Source: Dermanyssus gallinae (lineage: Eukaryota > Arthropoda > Arachnida > Mesostigmata > Dermanyssidae). Taken from it: a stretch of DNA of 64,000 nt. The notes under the pieces are model-generated. The model did not search any database. It was not told where the DNA came from and saw only the letters and a program-made list of their open reading frames with translations. Shown in pieces: positions 22,658 through 32,399 of the stretch. Location of the stretch: NCBI GenBank assembly GCA_003439945.1, contig QVRM01001018.1, positions 62,001 to 126,000 of the forward strand, given 5' to 3'. Numbering within the stretch: the stretch's first letter is position 1; every line of letters begins with the position of its first letter. Made by a program: the position numbers and the translations under genes.

Positions 22658-22718
22658 TGATGAAGGAGACACAACTCATAGAGACTCTGCTGCCCTATGA
22701 GTTGTGTCTCCTTCATCA
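22658..22718. repeat. perfect 24-bp inverted repeat with 13-base loop
   Basis: Arms 22658-22681 and 22695-22718 (GATGAAGGAGACACAACTCA and its exact complement) pair without mismatch around AGACTCTGCTGCC. It lies outside microsatellite sequence. No known microRNA sequence recognised. Confidence 0.8.
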
Positions 22719-22719
22719 G

Positions 22720-24062
22720 TCCTATGGCGGCGATCTCTGCTTGTGTAGGAGGATCCCTGCCTGATACCTATGTATCTAGGCGCAGAGAAATCGCCCCTCC
22801 GAGCATGGTGGTCCACCCACCCTCACTAGGTCGAAACGCGCGCGGAAGGCTCGCAGGCAGATCCGGGACCGCGCGTCGATGACAAATAATGATACGTTAT
22901 TATTCCCTGTCGTTGTCTGACATCCCGCTATTTTCCGCTACACTGCTGGTGCTGCTGCTGCTAGGGGTGATGATGATGATGATAATTATTATACGTGATG
23001 ATTTCATCGACTTGACTACTAACACACTATGCTCGCGTGTCAGCGTGTATGATGATATAATACTGTCGACGTTGTACGATAAATAAATACATACATGGGA
23101 AGTATGCATGTCAAATAAGTATGCATGATAACACTGTTAGTAATATTAATAATAAACAATACAATATAGGCTGCGCGTACGCCTATGTACACCGGGGGTA
23201 TATATATTTGTATATATCTATATATATATAGGCGGACTCCATAAATACAAATGTGCAACGATGGGACTCTAGCCCGCGCACCTATGTGTCTCCCCCGGTC
23301 GCGAAGCGCAGACAAATGTACAACCATGCCACCAGCCTCGACCTGGTTGAATCGATTGAGCCACTGTTCCGCTACCACGACGCTTCACTATTGAAGAAAG
23401 CCACGACAAGCCCAGCACCGACACGGCTAATTTTTAATCGACTAATTGCCCCGTATAGCGATACGTGTAAAAGTATACATATCACTTTACCTATCTGATG
23501 ATATACATATCAGCCTACACTAAGAACGAAACTAGCTCGATCATGTCGGAAACAACCCCCCACCTTCTCCGCCTGATGAACCTTTAAGAGACGGTCTCAC
23601 GGCCGTGTCAAGGGGCGTCATATGCAAATGCGAGAGCTGCGAGGTTTTAGCCAAATGTAAAACATTTAACTACCACGACTACTACTACTACTACAACCGT
23701 ACTGCAACGTCACTGCAACCCTAGATCTGTTCTTACTGGTGCGGAGCGCGCTGAGCACTACTCGAGTGAGGTGCACATGCCCCCCGCTCAACGCCACTCA
23801 AGCCCCGAGGCACCCTCCCCGTAGAGGGCAGCCGAGCACTCGCGTTGGCAGCGTTGGTGTGTGTAAAGCCAACCGCCGCTCGACACGAAATAGGCGGGGC
23901 ACTTTCGACGGCGACGAGAGCAACAGGGAGACGAGAAGAGCGCCACGGGAGAGAGTCGACCAAACGCGTGAAGGTCATTTGCTGCATAGACCCACCGCCG
24001 CGATACGATGTCGGAACACACACAGGTGTAGCGGATAGGGATGACGGCGTCGACGGCGTGGC
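22720..24062. other. CpG-rich patches, possible gene margin
   Basis: 22720-22920 is open on both strands; the minus strand encodes LFVIDARSRICLRAFRARFD before a CTAGTGAGG donor-like site, and the plus strand has an ORF from 22697. 23739-24060 is also CpG-rich and open on both strands. Strand and coding status undecided. Confidence 0.25.
23231..23342 (-). mobile_element. SINE-1 copy, 3'-truncated, minus orientation
   Basis: Minus-strand sequence GTCGAGGCTGGTGGCATGGT through GGAGACACATAGGTGCGCGG to TATTTATGGAGTCCGCC. It holds the tRNA-like head and the start of the body, but the tail is missing and (TA)n follows. Confidence 0.75.
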
Positions 24063-24190
24063 AGCAACAACAAAACTACAACGATAATAACAACATCATC
24101 AACAACAACAACAGCAGCAACAGCAACAACAGCAGCAACACAACAGCAGCAACAACAACAACAACAACAACAAAACTACAACAACAGCAC
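24063..24190. repeat. AAC/AGC microsatellite
   Basis: CAACAACAAAACTACAACGA start, AGCAAC units in the middle. Adjoins the GC-rich patch 23739-24060. Confidence 0.88.
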
Positions 24191-24338
24191 ATCCCCACTA
24201 TGATACCGCTATCACTAGCAGTGCGACACGATAAGTACTACGCGATGGCCCAACTGGCCCAAGTATGGCAAACTTACGCTAGGTGCCAAAGGGAATAGGC
24301 TTCCGCTCGCAACACTTTGGTATCATACAATCATTTTA

Positions 24339-24339
<1 letters not shown>

Positions 24340-24394
<55 letters not shown>
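24340..24394. repeat. (TA)n microsatellite
   Basis: About 55 bp. A (CTAT)n tract lies at 24600-24623. Confidence 0.93.
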
Positions 24395-24396
<2 letters not shown>

Positions 24397-25014
24397 CATT
24401 TTTGGCGCATTGGTTTGTGCAAATTCCTGACGGTAAGTTATTAGCCGTCAGGACCGAGCAAATGCTTTTAACACGAAAGATCAAACGCTCTTTTTGACAG
24501 AGTGACTAAAATGCCATATAAAGCATTGCGATAGTACCAAGCGCGGCTGAAATAACTAACTAGATAAGCCGCACCGCCGTACAACTAGCTTCTACCAGCT
24601 CTATCTATCTATCTATCTATCTGTCTATTCTCTATTTCATGACTAGCAGAAACGTACGGTATGAATGTGCAGACCCCATCTATGCTGCGCTGGCGATACA
24701 CACAACCTGACTACATACGATACACGCCGTTTGTTTGAGCCGCATTATACAAGCCGACTGTGTATCATCTGTCTATTCGGGGGCGGTTACCGGTCTGGCC
24801 TGACCCACCCGGCCTCGGGGTCGTCCCTATTCCTCCTCCGACTACGAGCAGACAGACAAATGTACACACATAGACGTAGACCAGTCATCACACACGCACA
24901 CAAATACATACAAAGCTGGCATACGGCGTACCAGAGGCGAGCAAAGGCTACGAGGCCCCGAGCACACGACGTCCGTCTATCTGGACTCGGCCACTACTGT
25001 AGCCACCGAAGCAC

Positions 25015-25096
25015 AAACAACAACAACAACACAAACAACAATAACAATATTAACAATAACAACAACACAAACAACAACAACACGAACAACAAAGGA
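25015..25096. repeat. AAC microsatellite
   Basis: AACAAC with AATATTAACAAT interruptions. No gene. Confidence 0.85.
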
Positions 25097-25996
25097 GCTG
25101 GGCTTGAAGCCCGGCGGCAAAGGCGGGCAGGGGTGCGGGAAGCCCTTCTTCAAGCCGCCGCCCGCCTGTAGTGGCGGGTGGGTCGCCTATCGGCTACCGC
25201 GTCTGTCTAGTCGCTACCACAGCACTGCTTGCTGCTGCTGCTGCTGCTGCCTGGACACAGCTTGTGGTTGGCTTGCCGACGGCTGTGGTGTTATCTGACC
25301 ACAGACACCCTGCATTCGCCACCGCCACCAATTTCGAGGCTAGTAGTCCTGAGGCGCGAGACGCGAGGGTCAAGGCGGATGTTCGTTGACCGTTGCAAAA
25401 CAAGAGGGGCTGCTCTCGGTTACCACCCCCGCGTGGTCTCCTTTGTTTGCACTCTTTTGTGATATTTGGCAGCCTGCGGTCATCTCCGCATCTCCGGCGG
25501 AGAACAACAACAAACAGGCAACAGGTCTTGACATGACGGGACGTGACCGACCGACCAACCGCCCGGCAATGGAATAGAGTGGAATGCATATGGAGCGTCG
25601 GGCGTATAGGGAACGTCTGTACAACCGATGCTGGAGCTGTGAGCCGGCCGGGGCACGCTTGGCGCCAGTAGGAAAATAGGAAATTCAGGGAGACGAGATC
25701 CACCACTACGAGTGGCACTAGGAGAACAGTGTTGTTGCTGCTGCTGCTGCTGCTATCAATGCAATATAAATCACAAAGCATATTCGTATATGTTTCCTAT
25801 TAATGTCAAGTATTGTAAAGGGAATCGCCGTCGTGCAGCAAGCTTTGGCATGCATAAATCAATTGTGTTCATATCTATCTAGATATAGGGTGGATGTTGA
25901 CGCGCCGTAGAGTTGCAGTGAGATCTACAGCATCCACATAGCCAAGCGAAGCGTCGCAAGGATCTAGATGTCAGCCAATATCTGGATAAAGAAATA

Positions 25997-26035
<39 letters not shown>

Positions 26036-26740
26036 TTTACTTAATTCACGTCTCCCGTTGAGGATTTTTTCATTGTTGCCGCTGCTCACAACTAATGAAT
26101 CGGCAACACAACTAATGAATGTGCTTGTGCATTGTACGGGTGTGTGTCATAGTGAAATGTGATGCCTTGGGGTAAAAGTTGTTTCAATCATTTGTATGCT
26201 ATATATCCATATTTATTGATAACTTTCGATAAATCTGTCATCCGACCGAGAGTTGCAATGCTCCCCAGGCTATTCCTTTTGTTAAATCTTTATGACCTTG
26301 TATTTTACTAACATTTCTATATATGACTGTTAAAGGTTCACACATATATATATATATATATACATTTTTTCTTTCTTTGTTTTTTGTCGTACTCTAGGCC
26401 TGCAAACAGATTCGACCTTGGTTTAAATGTAAATACTCTTGGAAAGTACCTAATTTTTTAAAAAGTATGTCTAGGGTAAAAACACCTTTGCCGTGGGTGC
26501 GAGTAAAACCAAACTAAATTTTGAAATAAAAAAATATGCGTTGGTGCTCTTCATTTTTCAAGCCTTTTATTTTTAATTTGGTTCAATAAACCTGTGATGC
26601 AACTATACTGAGCCGTCAAGGGCGACCCTGCTTCTCCTCTAAAATGCCTGAAGCGTGAATTAACTCACGCAAGTGTTTTTTTATAAGAACCGGGAATATC
26701 ATGATTCTGTCCAAAATTTGGGACAGCCTATGTGTGCATG

Positions 26741-26744
<4 letters not shown>

Positions 26745-26812
<68 letters not shown>
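26745..26812. repeat. (TA)n microsatellite
   Basis: About 68 bp of TA. Surrounding 26000-27900 is A/T-rich with further TA tracts at 26001-26032, 26345-26363 and 27747-27778. Confidence 0.94.
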
Positions 26813-26816
<4 letters not shown>

Positions 26817-27743
26817 GGGAGAGTAAAGTTTTTTGAATAGAAACATTTTTTTCGGCACTGTTAGTGCGAATTTGTTAAGCCCCCTACACACGTAATATAG
26901 AAAATGAGCAAGAACTCAAAAATCTGGATCCCAGATCCACGCCAAACGTTGCACGTAAATTACGACTGCATATAACGGCGATGCTAAGGCAAGGAACTGT
27001 CATCTTATTTCCGATTTTTTACATTTTCTGTGTCGTGTATATTGAAGAAAGTTGACGGAACAACCCAGGAAAGCAGGAAAGCGGATATGGAAAGAAAGAC
27101 ACTCTTGAAATTGTACAGGCTATAAATAAAAACATCGTTGAATAATTTACTATTATTATTTGATAATAGAGATAAGATAAATCTTATTTAAAGAATAATT
27201 TTTTTTAGCAAAAAACAAAATACGGCCAAAAAGATATTATATACTCAGACTTGCAAGCCTTAGGGCCGTTTGCTGACTGCAGGGCCGCTATGCCCAACAC
27301 CGGCTGCTGGTAGCCAAATACTCGAAAATTGAAAGCGCTTGGTGTAGAGCGTGTGACATCGAAAAGAAATCCGGAGAATCCACCGTGCTGAAGTGCGGCG
27401 AGCTAGGAGGAGTGAGAACAGTTTTCTTGGCCGAGGCATTAGGTTAGATAATTGAGGTGATAAATCAATATGGCAAGGGATAAGTGAAACGCAGGTCATG
27501 GGTAACACTCCTCCAAACTAAAATATCTGATAATTACGTGGTATAATCATTGTGATTACCCAAGCAATAGCTTACATGTACTACAGACAAAAATATTGTT
27601 AAACTATATATGCAATGATACCATAAACATTTATTTCCGCGTAAGCTATGCGCCTAGCGGGCGTGTATTGTTACTATGACGTGTCCGTTTCGTCTAGACT
27701 AGGCAGAGATCACTTAAAATGTATACCCCGAACGGAGGCCGCA

Positions 27744-27782
<39 letters not shown>

Positions 27783-27913
27783 CGTATAAAAAATAAATAT
27801 ATATTTAAACCTAACAACGGTGACCAAGAAACGGAATATACAAATGAACTAATTGTTAAACCAATTACAAGTTGTTCTTTTATATACCTCTACTGTACGT
27901 GGCATCTACTTAC

Positions 27914-28123
27914 AGACGTATTCGGGTATAGGTCTGCTAGACTTCGAATATTGACAGGTTTTAGCCTTGGAGTTAGTGGAAACTGGAATGGAAAAATGTC
28001 TTCAACACCAAACACATATCGTGTCCGCCCAAAAATGTTTACTCTAACGCCAAGTAGTCTGACAGATACTAGGAGAATAAGTGACGATGATGCCGCTTCG
28101 TGGAGTGTGAGTTGAAATCCAGG
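27914..28123 (-). CDS. internal coding exon of the same unidentified gene (exon B)
   Basis: Exactly 70 codons, phase 0 in and phase 0 out. The acceptor is CTTTCCGCCGGTAG| and the donor is ACGTCT|GTAAGT, a full-consensus 5' splice site. The product is non-repetitive and mixes hydrophobic strands with polar turns: it opens PGFQLTLHEAASSSLILL, has RYVFGVEDIFPFQFPLTP in the middle and ends SLADLYPNTS. This resembles a beta-rich extracellular or lumenal domain, but I match it to no named family. It joins in frame to the exons on either side. A plus-strand frame over the same bases (27918-28108) is also open and has a passable acceptor and donor. I prefer minus because three consecutive minus exons share compatible phases. 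The decayed mariner at 28520-28990 lies in the intron between exons A and B. Confidence 0.58.
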
Positions 28124-28519
28124 CTACCGGCGGAAAGTTATTTTTTTTATCTTTGTTGATGTTAGGGTAAAGAGTTTGAATCGATTCTTTCACAGACAAC
28201 TGCATCAGGAATGGACGAATTCGGGCGTTTGAGTGGCCGAAAACCCAAGAATTTGGCCTCGTACAGTTATTGTATACAACTTTCTGCGAGTAAGTGCATT
28301 GCAGTGTTTTGAAGCGATTTGACCGATTATTAAGAATGAAACCCTTATCCTGAAGATTGTGAAAACGGGTGAAATTGTTAAAGCTAGACACTTCAATCTG
28401 AACGGCAAATCCCGTCAAAGGTGTCCAAATACAGTAACGAATGAGAAAAATATGGGTGTGAAAGCTGCGAGTGACACAAACTCAAACTTTCTGGCTCGAG
28501 GGTTTTGGGTAAGCTTCGA

Positions 28520-28990
28520 CGAGGGTCTTCTTTGTTATAGAGACTCATCACAGATGATGAGATCTGGCTACCTTTGTGTGACCCTCACTGAAGTCCCAGA
28601 GCTCGCAGTAATCGAGTCTTGGAGCGCCTCCACCAAAAAAAAAAGAAAGCGCGAACGGCCGCCATGACACGGATCCTGCCCACAACGCTGAAAATACTTA
28701 GGATTCTGTCTCGGCATGTGGAGTCAACCTAGTGAAGCACGCGGCTTATTCGCCTGACTTGGCAGCATGCAATTTCTGTCTTCTTACAACCAAAAAATAG
28801 AGGAAGACGATATGATCCACGTGAATGGATGCCTGAAACAATCGAACACACGATGTGTGCCTTAATTCGCCGCTACCTCAACAAATGTAATGACTGGAAA
28901 TTACGTCAAACTCTAAATAATGAGTATACTTTCATACTGAAAAACATTTTTAGTAACAATATTTGTACTTCTCATTCATATTACGAAAAC
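28520..28990 (+). pseudogene. decayed mariner transposase remnant
   Basis: Plus strand, several frames with many stops. Recognisable landmarks in order: ITDDEIW (about 28545-28570), matching the first catalytic aspartate motif; a Lys/Arg run corresponding to the PRPKKAR segment; and AAYSPDLAACNF (about 28738-28775), matching YSPDLAPCDF with the last catalytic Asp replaced by Asn. I found no clear inverted ends. It lies in the inferred intron between exons A and B of the unnamed minus gene and is much older than the other two mariners. Confidence 0.7.
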
Positions 28991-29058
28991 TTAGTTAAGT
29001 ATTTATATTTATATTTATGACCTTAGCACAGGTTGCTTGAAAACTAGCGGTGCAATAC

Positions 29059-30089
29059 CTGTAGGTAATCCGAACAGTTGGCGAGTCGCGACTTGTGAAT
29101 CGGCAGGTATTCGAGAGGATCATCAAGAAGGAGTTGAGCATCCGAGCTTTCAATGTTCTCGTTCTCGATGTTGTCGTTGTTTTTATCGTTGTTGTTGTCG
29201 TTGTTGCCGACTTTGCCGTTGGAGTGCGCATTTCGGTGTTCATCTCTGCCGGTATTTGCCGACTCGTAGCCTGCGCTGTGTACCGCATCGTAGCGGCCGC
29301 CATATTCTTGATCACGTTGACGCGCATGGCCGTACTGAGGTGATAGTTCAGTTGTCTTTGACCTTTGACTAGCGTTGCTGATAGCGACGTTATCATTGAG
29401 ATGACCTTCATTGTCGTCATTGTTGTTGTTGTCGTTGTTGTTATCGAGCAAAGCCCGTGCGGCAATCGCAGGTGTCAGCAAAGGCGGACGGGCTGGAGGC
29501 AGATTCGACGATGCCGGAGGTCGGTGAGTGAACTCGGCAGACCGTGATGATACGTCGTCGCGCTCTATGGCCTCTCGGGCTTTGCGAAGCGGTCGGCGGT
29601 CAGACATCGTCTCTAGCCCGCCGGAACCGACTGGTGGCGTGGCTGCCGCCGTTCTTCCGTGCTCGTCTTCGACGCTCTCCTTGCTTCCGACGCTGCTGCC
29701 GAAGTACAAGCTGGTTGCTGTTGCTATTGTTGTTGGTGGTGGTGGTGGTAATGGTGGTTCTGGTGCTGGTGCTGCGTCTGGTACCACTGCGTCTGCTTCT
29801 GGAGGACGGGGCAGTGGTAAGGGTAGACGCTGAAGGTTTTTAGCAACGTCGCCGCCACCGCCGCCGTGACCTTCGCCCTTACCCTCAGAGAGCTCGAGCG
29901 CTTTGTGCTGATGACCGAAAGCGTCGTCGTCGTGGGCAGCAGCATCATCCCTAGCTGCGTAATCGTCGACTTGCTGGCGATGTTGTTGGTAAAGCACCAC
30001 AGCTTGGGAACCACCAGATGATGTCGAGGCGGCGATCGTTGCGCCTCCTGGTGGCAGGCCCGGCGACAGCCCTACCAACCAGCACAGCA
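29059..30089 (-). CDS. internal coding exon of an unidentified gene (exon A of A-B-C)
   Basis: One open frame of 343 codons plus 2 leading bases. It is preceded on the minus strand by a strong acceptor (CTGCTGTTGTCTGTTTCAG) and followed by a strong donor (CTACAG|GTATTG), so it enters after a phase-1 exon and leaves in phase 0. The frame stays open upstream of the acceptor only through a Leu-coding pyrimidine tract with no ATG, so I place the exon edge at the splice site. Composition in order: a short hydrophobic start (VLCWLVGLSPG); a His/Asp/Gly-rich part; a Pro-rich run (PAPEPPLPPPPP); a basic patch (RRPLRKAR); two Asn/Asp-rich runs; and a non-repetitive end, LLDDPLEYLPIHKSRLANC. I recognise no family. 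The repeat-coded runs look like expanded AAC tracts. It continues in phase 0 into the exon at 28123-27914. That this is coding is inferred from length, splice sites and phase agreement. Confidence 0.55.
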
Positions 30090-30984
30090 CTGAAACAGAC
30101 AACAGCAGCAGCAGCGACAATAATAACAACCGTTAGAGCCATACATAGTAGAGCCAGCCAACCAATCAGGGGGTGCATTTTTAATTAGTATTATTAGTGT
30201 GTTTTGTTTTGTTTGTAAAAAAAGCATCTACTAATTTACTGTTTAGCTCCTAACAAACACAATAACCCACAACGGCGTGTTTTTTGATCTCGTTATGGTT
30301 GTTGTTACCATTGATCGTCGCCATAGAAATTGTTTTGTGGTTTTGTCGTGGCTGTTGTTATTGTTGTGGTGATGCAGGTTATTCTACTGATGCTATTGAT
30401 TTTGGCTTTTGTTGCTTATGCCACCGTTATGATCACCATACACGAAAGTTATGGTTGCGGTATGGCCGATGGTTGTTGGTGCCATGGCGTTCGTGCAGAT
30501 GCCTGCGCTATACGTTATGCCTGTACGTATGTATGTATGGGGACAAAGGGCGTTGTATTTTAAGCCTAAAATAGAGTTGCGTCCGTACAAGTGTTCTTCA
30601 AAGCGTGCTATTAACTTCTTCAGTCATCTGTGACCTATCGCTATGGCAAGTTTACAGAGTGGAAAACTTAGCGATGGTTAGAGAAACGATCATGAAATGT
30701 CCCATGCATACTGGAGCACATGAAGTTTACTGCTCACGTTTGGCTTGCTATAATGTCCTCGAAAACGTGCATGCACGCACGTCGCGTTCTCAATGGAACT
30801 TAATCAGCCCATGAAGCGAACGGCGAGAGGAGGTTGGGTTAGGGGGGTTCATAGCCGTATTCAGCCACGGATGCCGCACTTTTTGTCTCGTACGTGTCTT
30901 TGTTGTTGCTGATGAAAATTGGGACGTCCTACCGTTGGACTAGCCTGCTCTGCCCAGCAAGACCGCGTAGGGCAAAGCAGAGAA

Positions 30985-31097
30985 ACACAACAACAACAAC
31001 AACGAGAACAACAACTACAACGACAACTACAACAACAACGACAACAACAAGAACAACAACAACAACGACAACGACGACAATAGCAACGACAACAACA

Positions 31098-31176
<79 letters not shown>
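30985..31176. repeat. AAC/GAC compound microsatellite
   Basis: Interleaved AAC and GAC triplets, with a (GAC)n core near 31104-31134. No gene. Confidence 0.92.
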
Positions 31177-31549
31177 GGAAGCGAAACGATTCGTGCGCAT
31201 GTCACAGATACAGTAGAACGCACATGAACAGCATGAGCATCGTATCTCCCGTACGAACGTATCTCCTGTACGACTGACTATAACTGATCTGAAGTTGTAT
31301 GTACATGCAAGAGAGAGGTGGCCCGGACCACTGCAGCAGTAATCAAGGCAGCCGGTAGCCAGGCCCGTTTTGGCCCGGCGGAGACAAAGAAGACGTGAAC
31401 GAACGAGAGGGCAGGCCACGTCGAACGAGTCGCCACTTATGCACGGCAACAGTGGTCACGTGCGCGACACGCTCGATGCTAAATATTTCTCCGGCCTGCC
31501 GACTGATCCAGATGGCCGATCGGCGACGACGACCACGGGCCACCTATAG

Positions 31550-31660
31550 GGCAGTGCTGCTGCTGCTGTTGCCGTTGTTGTTGTTGTTGTTGCTGTTGCC
31601 GTTGTTGTTGCTGCTGTTGTTGTTGCTGTGGCTAATGCGGCTGCTGCTGCTGCTGCTGAT
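31550..31660. repeat. TGC/TTG/CTG compound microsatellite
   Basis: Produces a poly-Leu frame on plus (31395-31664). The minus frame downstream (31543-31343) is open and mildly protein-like (IWISRQAGEIFSIERVAHV) after a CCTATAG| acceptor, but it is too weak to call. Confidence 0.85.
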
Positions 31661-31958
31661 GTAGCGGCTCAATAGGCACCCGCCGTTCAACACAAGTGAC
31701 ACAGCATGTATGTGCAAACTATATGCAAACACGCCCTCTGTGTCATCGGTGCAACCTGTGGCAACACACACGAACATTCGTTCCCCCAGCAGCCCAGAGC
31801 CGGTAGGGCCGTGGCGGTGTGGGGGGGGGGGGGCAAACAAATCGAATTACGTCAAATCACAGCGCTATACCCTACCTATGTAGCAACGTGCTCTGTTCGA
31901 GTCAGTCACAATCAGGCCAAAGCAACACAATCGCTTTTGCGGTGAGGTGGTGGTGCCG

Positions 31959-32154
31959 CTACCGCCGTCTTTGCGACGAGTGCTTCGCGAAGCCACACAC
32001 AAGTGTGCCGGGCACGAGCGCGCCATCCTCGGCGAGTAGTGACGGCTCCTGCCACGCCGGCAGTTGGCGCTGGTTGTTGTCTTTGACGGCGGCGGCGGCG
32101 TCATTATTATAATAATAATAATAATAATAATTATGATTATAGCGGTGCTCGGAA
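31959..32154 (-). CDS. candidate exon, possibly terminal (ends in a stop)
   Basis: A good acceptor (CATCCCGTCTTTCTTTAG|) leads into a minus frame of 1 base plus 64 codons ending in TAG. The first part codes a Tyr/Asn run from a (TAA)n repeat. The rest is convincing protein sequence with G/C-ending codons: DNNQRQLPAWQEPSLLAEDG, then ALVPGTLVCGFAKHSSQRRR. A weak donor (GCG|GTAGCG) just before the stop is possible. A plus-strand frame is also open here but crosses a poly-G run. If terminal, a separate minus-strand gene ends here, upstream of exon A. No family recognised. Confidence 0.3.
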
Positions 32155-32261
32155 CTAAAGAAAGACGGGATGGACCCGCGTCTTCGCGTCAGGGGTCGGG
32201 CAAGACTCCCACTCGGACACGAGTGATAGATGAGGAGTGAACCATCGGCGCCGTGGATTTA

Positions 32262-32264
<3 letters not shown>

Positions 32265-32346
<82 letters not shown>
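32265..32346. repeat. (TA)n microsatellite
   Basis: About 82 bp with one CA step. AAT/ATT-rich DNA follows at 32360-32390. Confidence 0.95.
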
Positions 32347-32349
<3 letters not shown>

Positions 32350-32399
32350 TAATAAATTATCACAATAATAATAATAATTATTATTATTACTCATGACAT

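Noticed and set aside
27918..28108. Plus-strand exon over exon B
   Set aside because: Has usable splice signals, but the minus reading has a better donor and fits the phases of the two neighbouring minus exons.
29951..30178. Upstream reading of exon A as a signal peptide start
   Set aside because: The apparent Leu-rich start is the pyrimidine tract of a splice acceptor and has no ATG.
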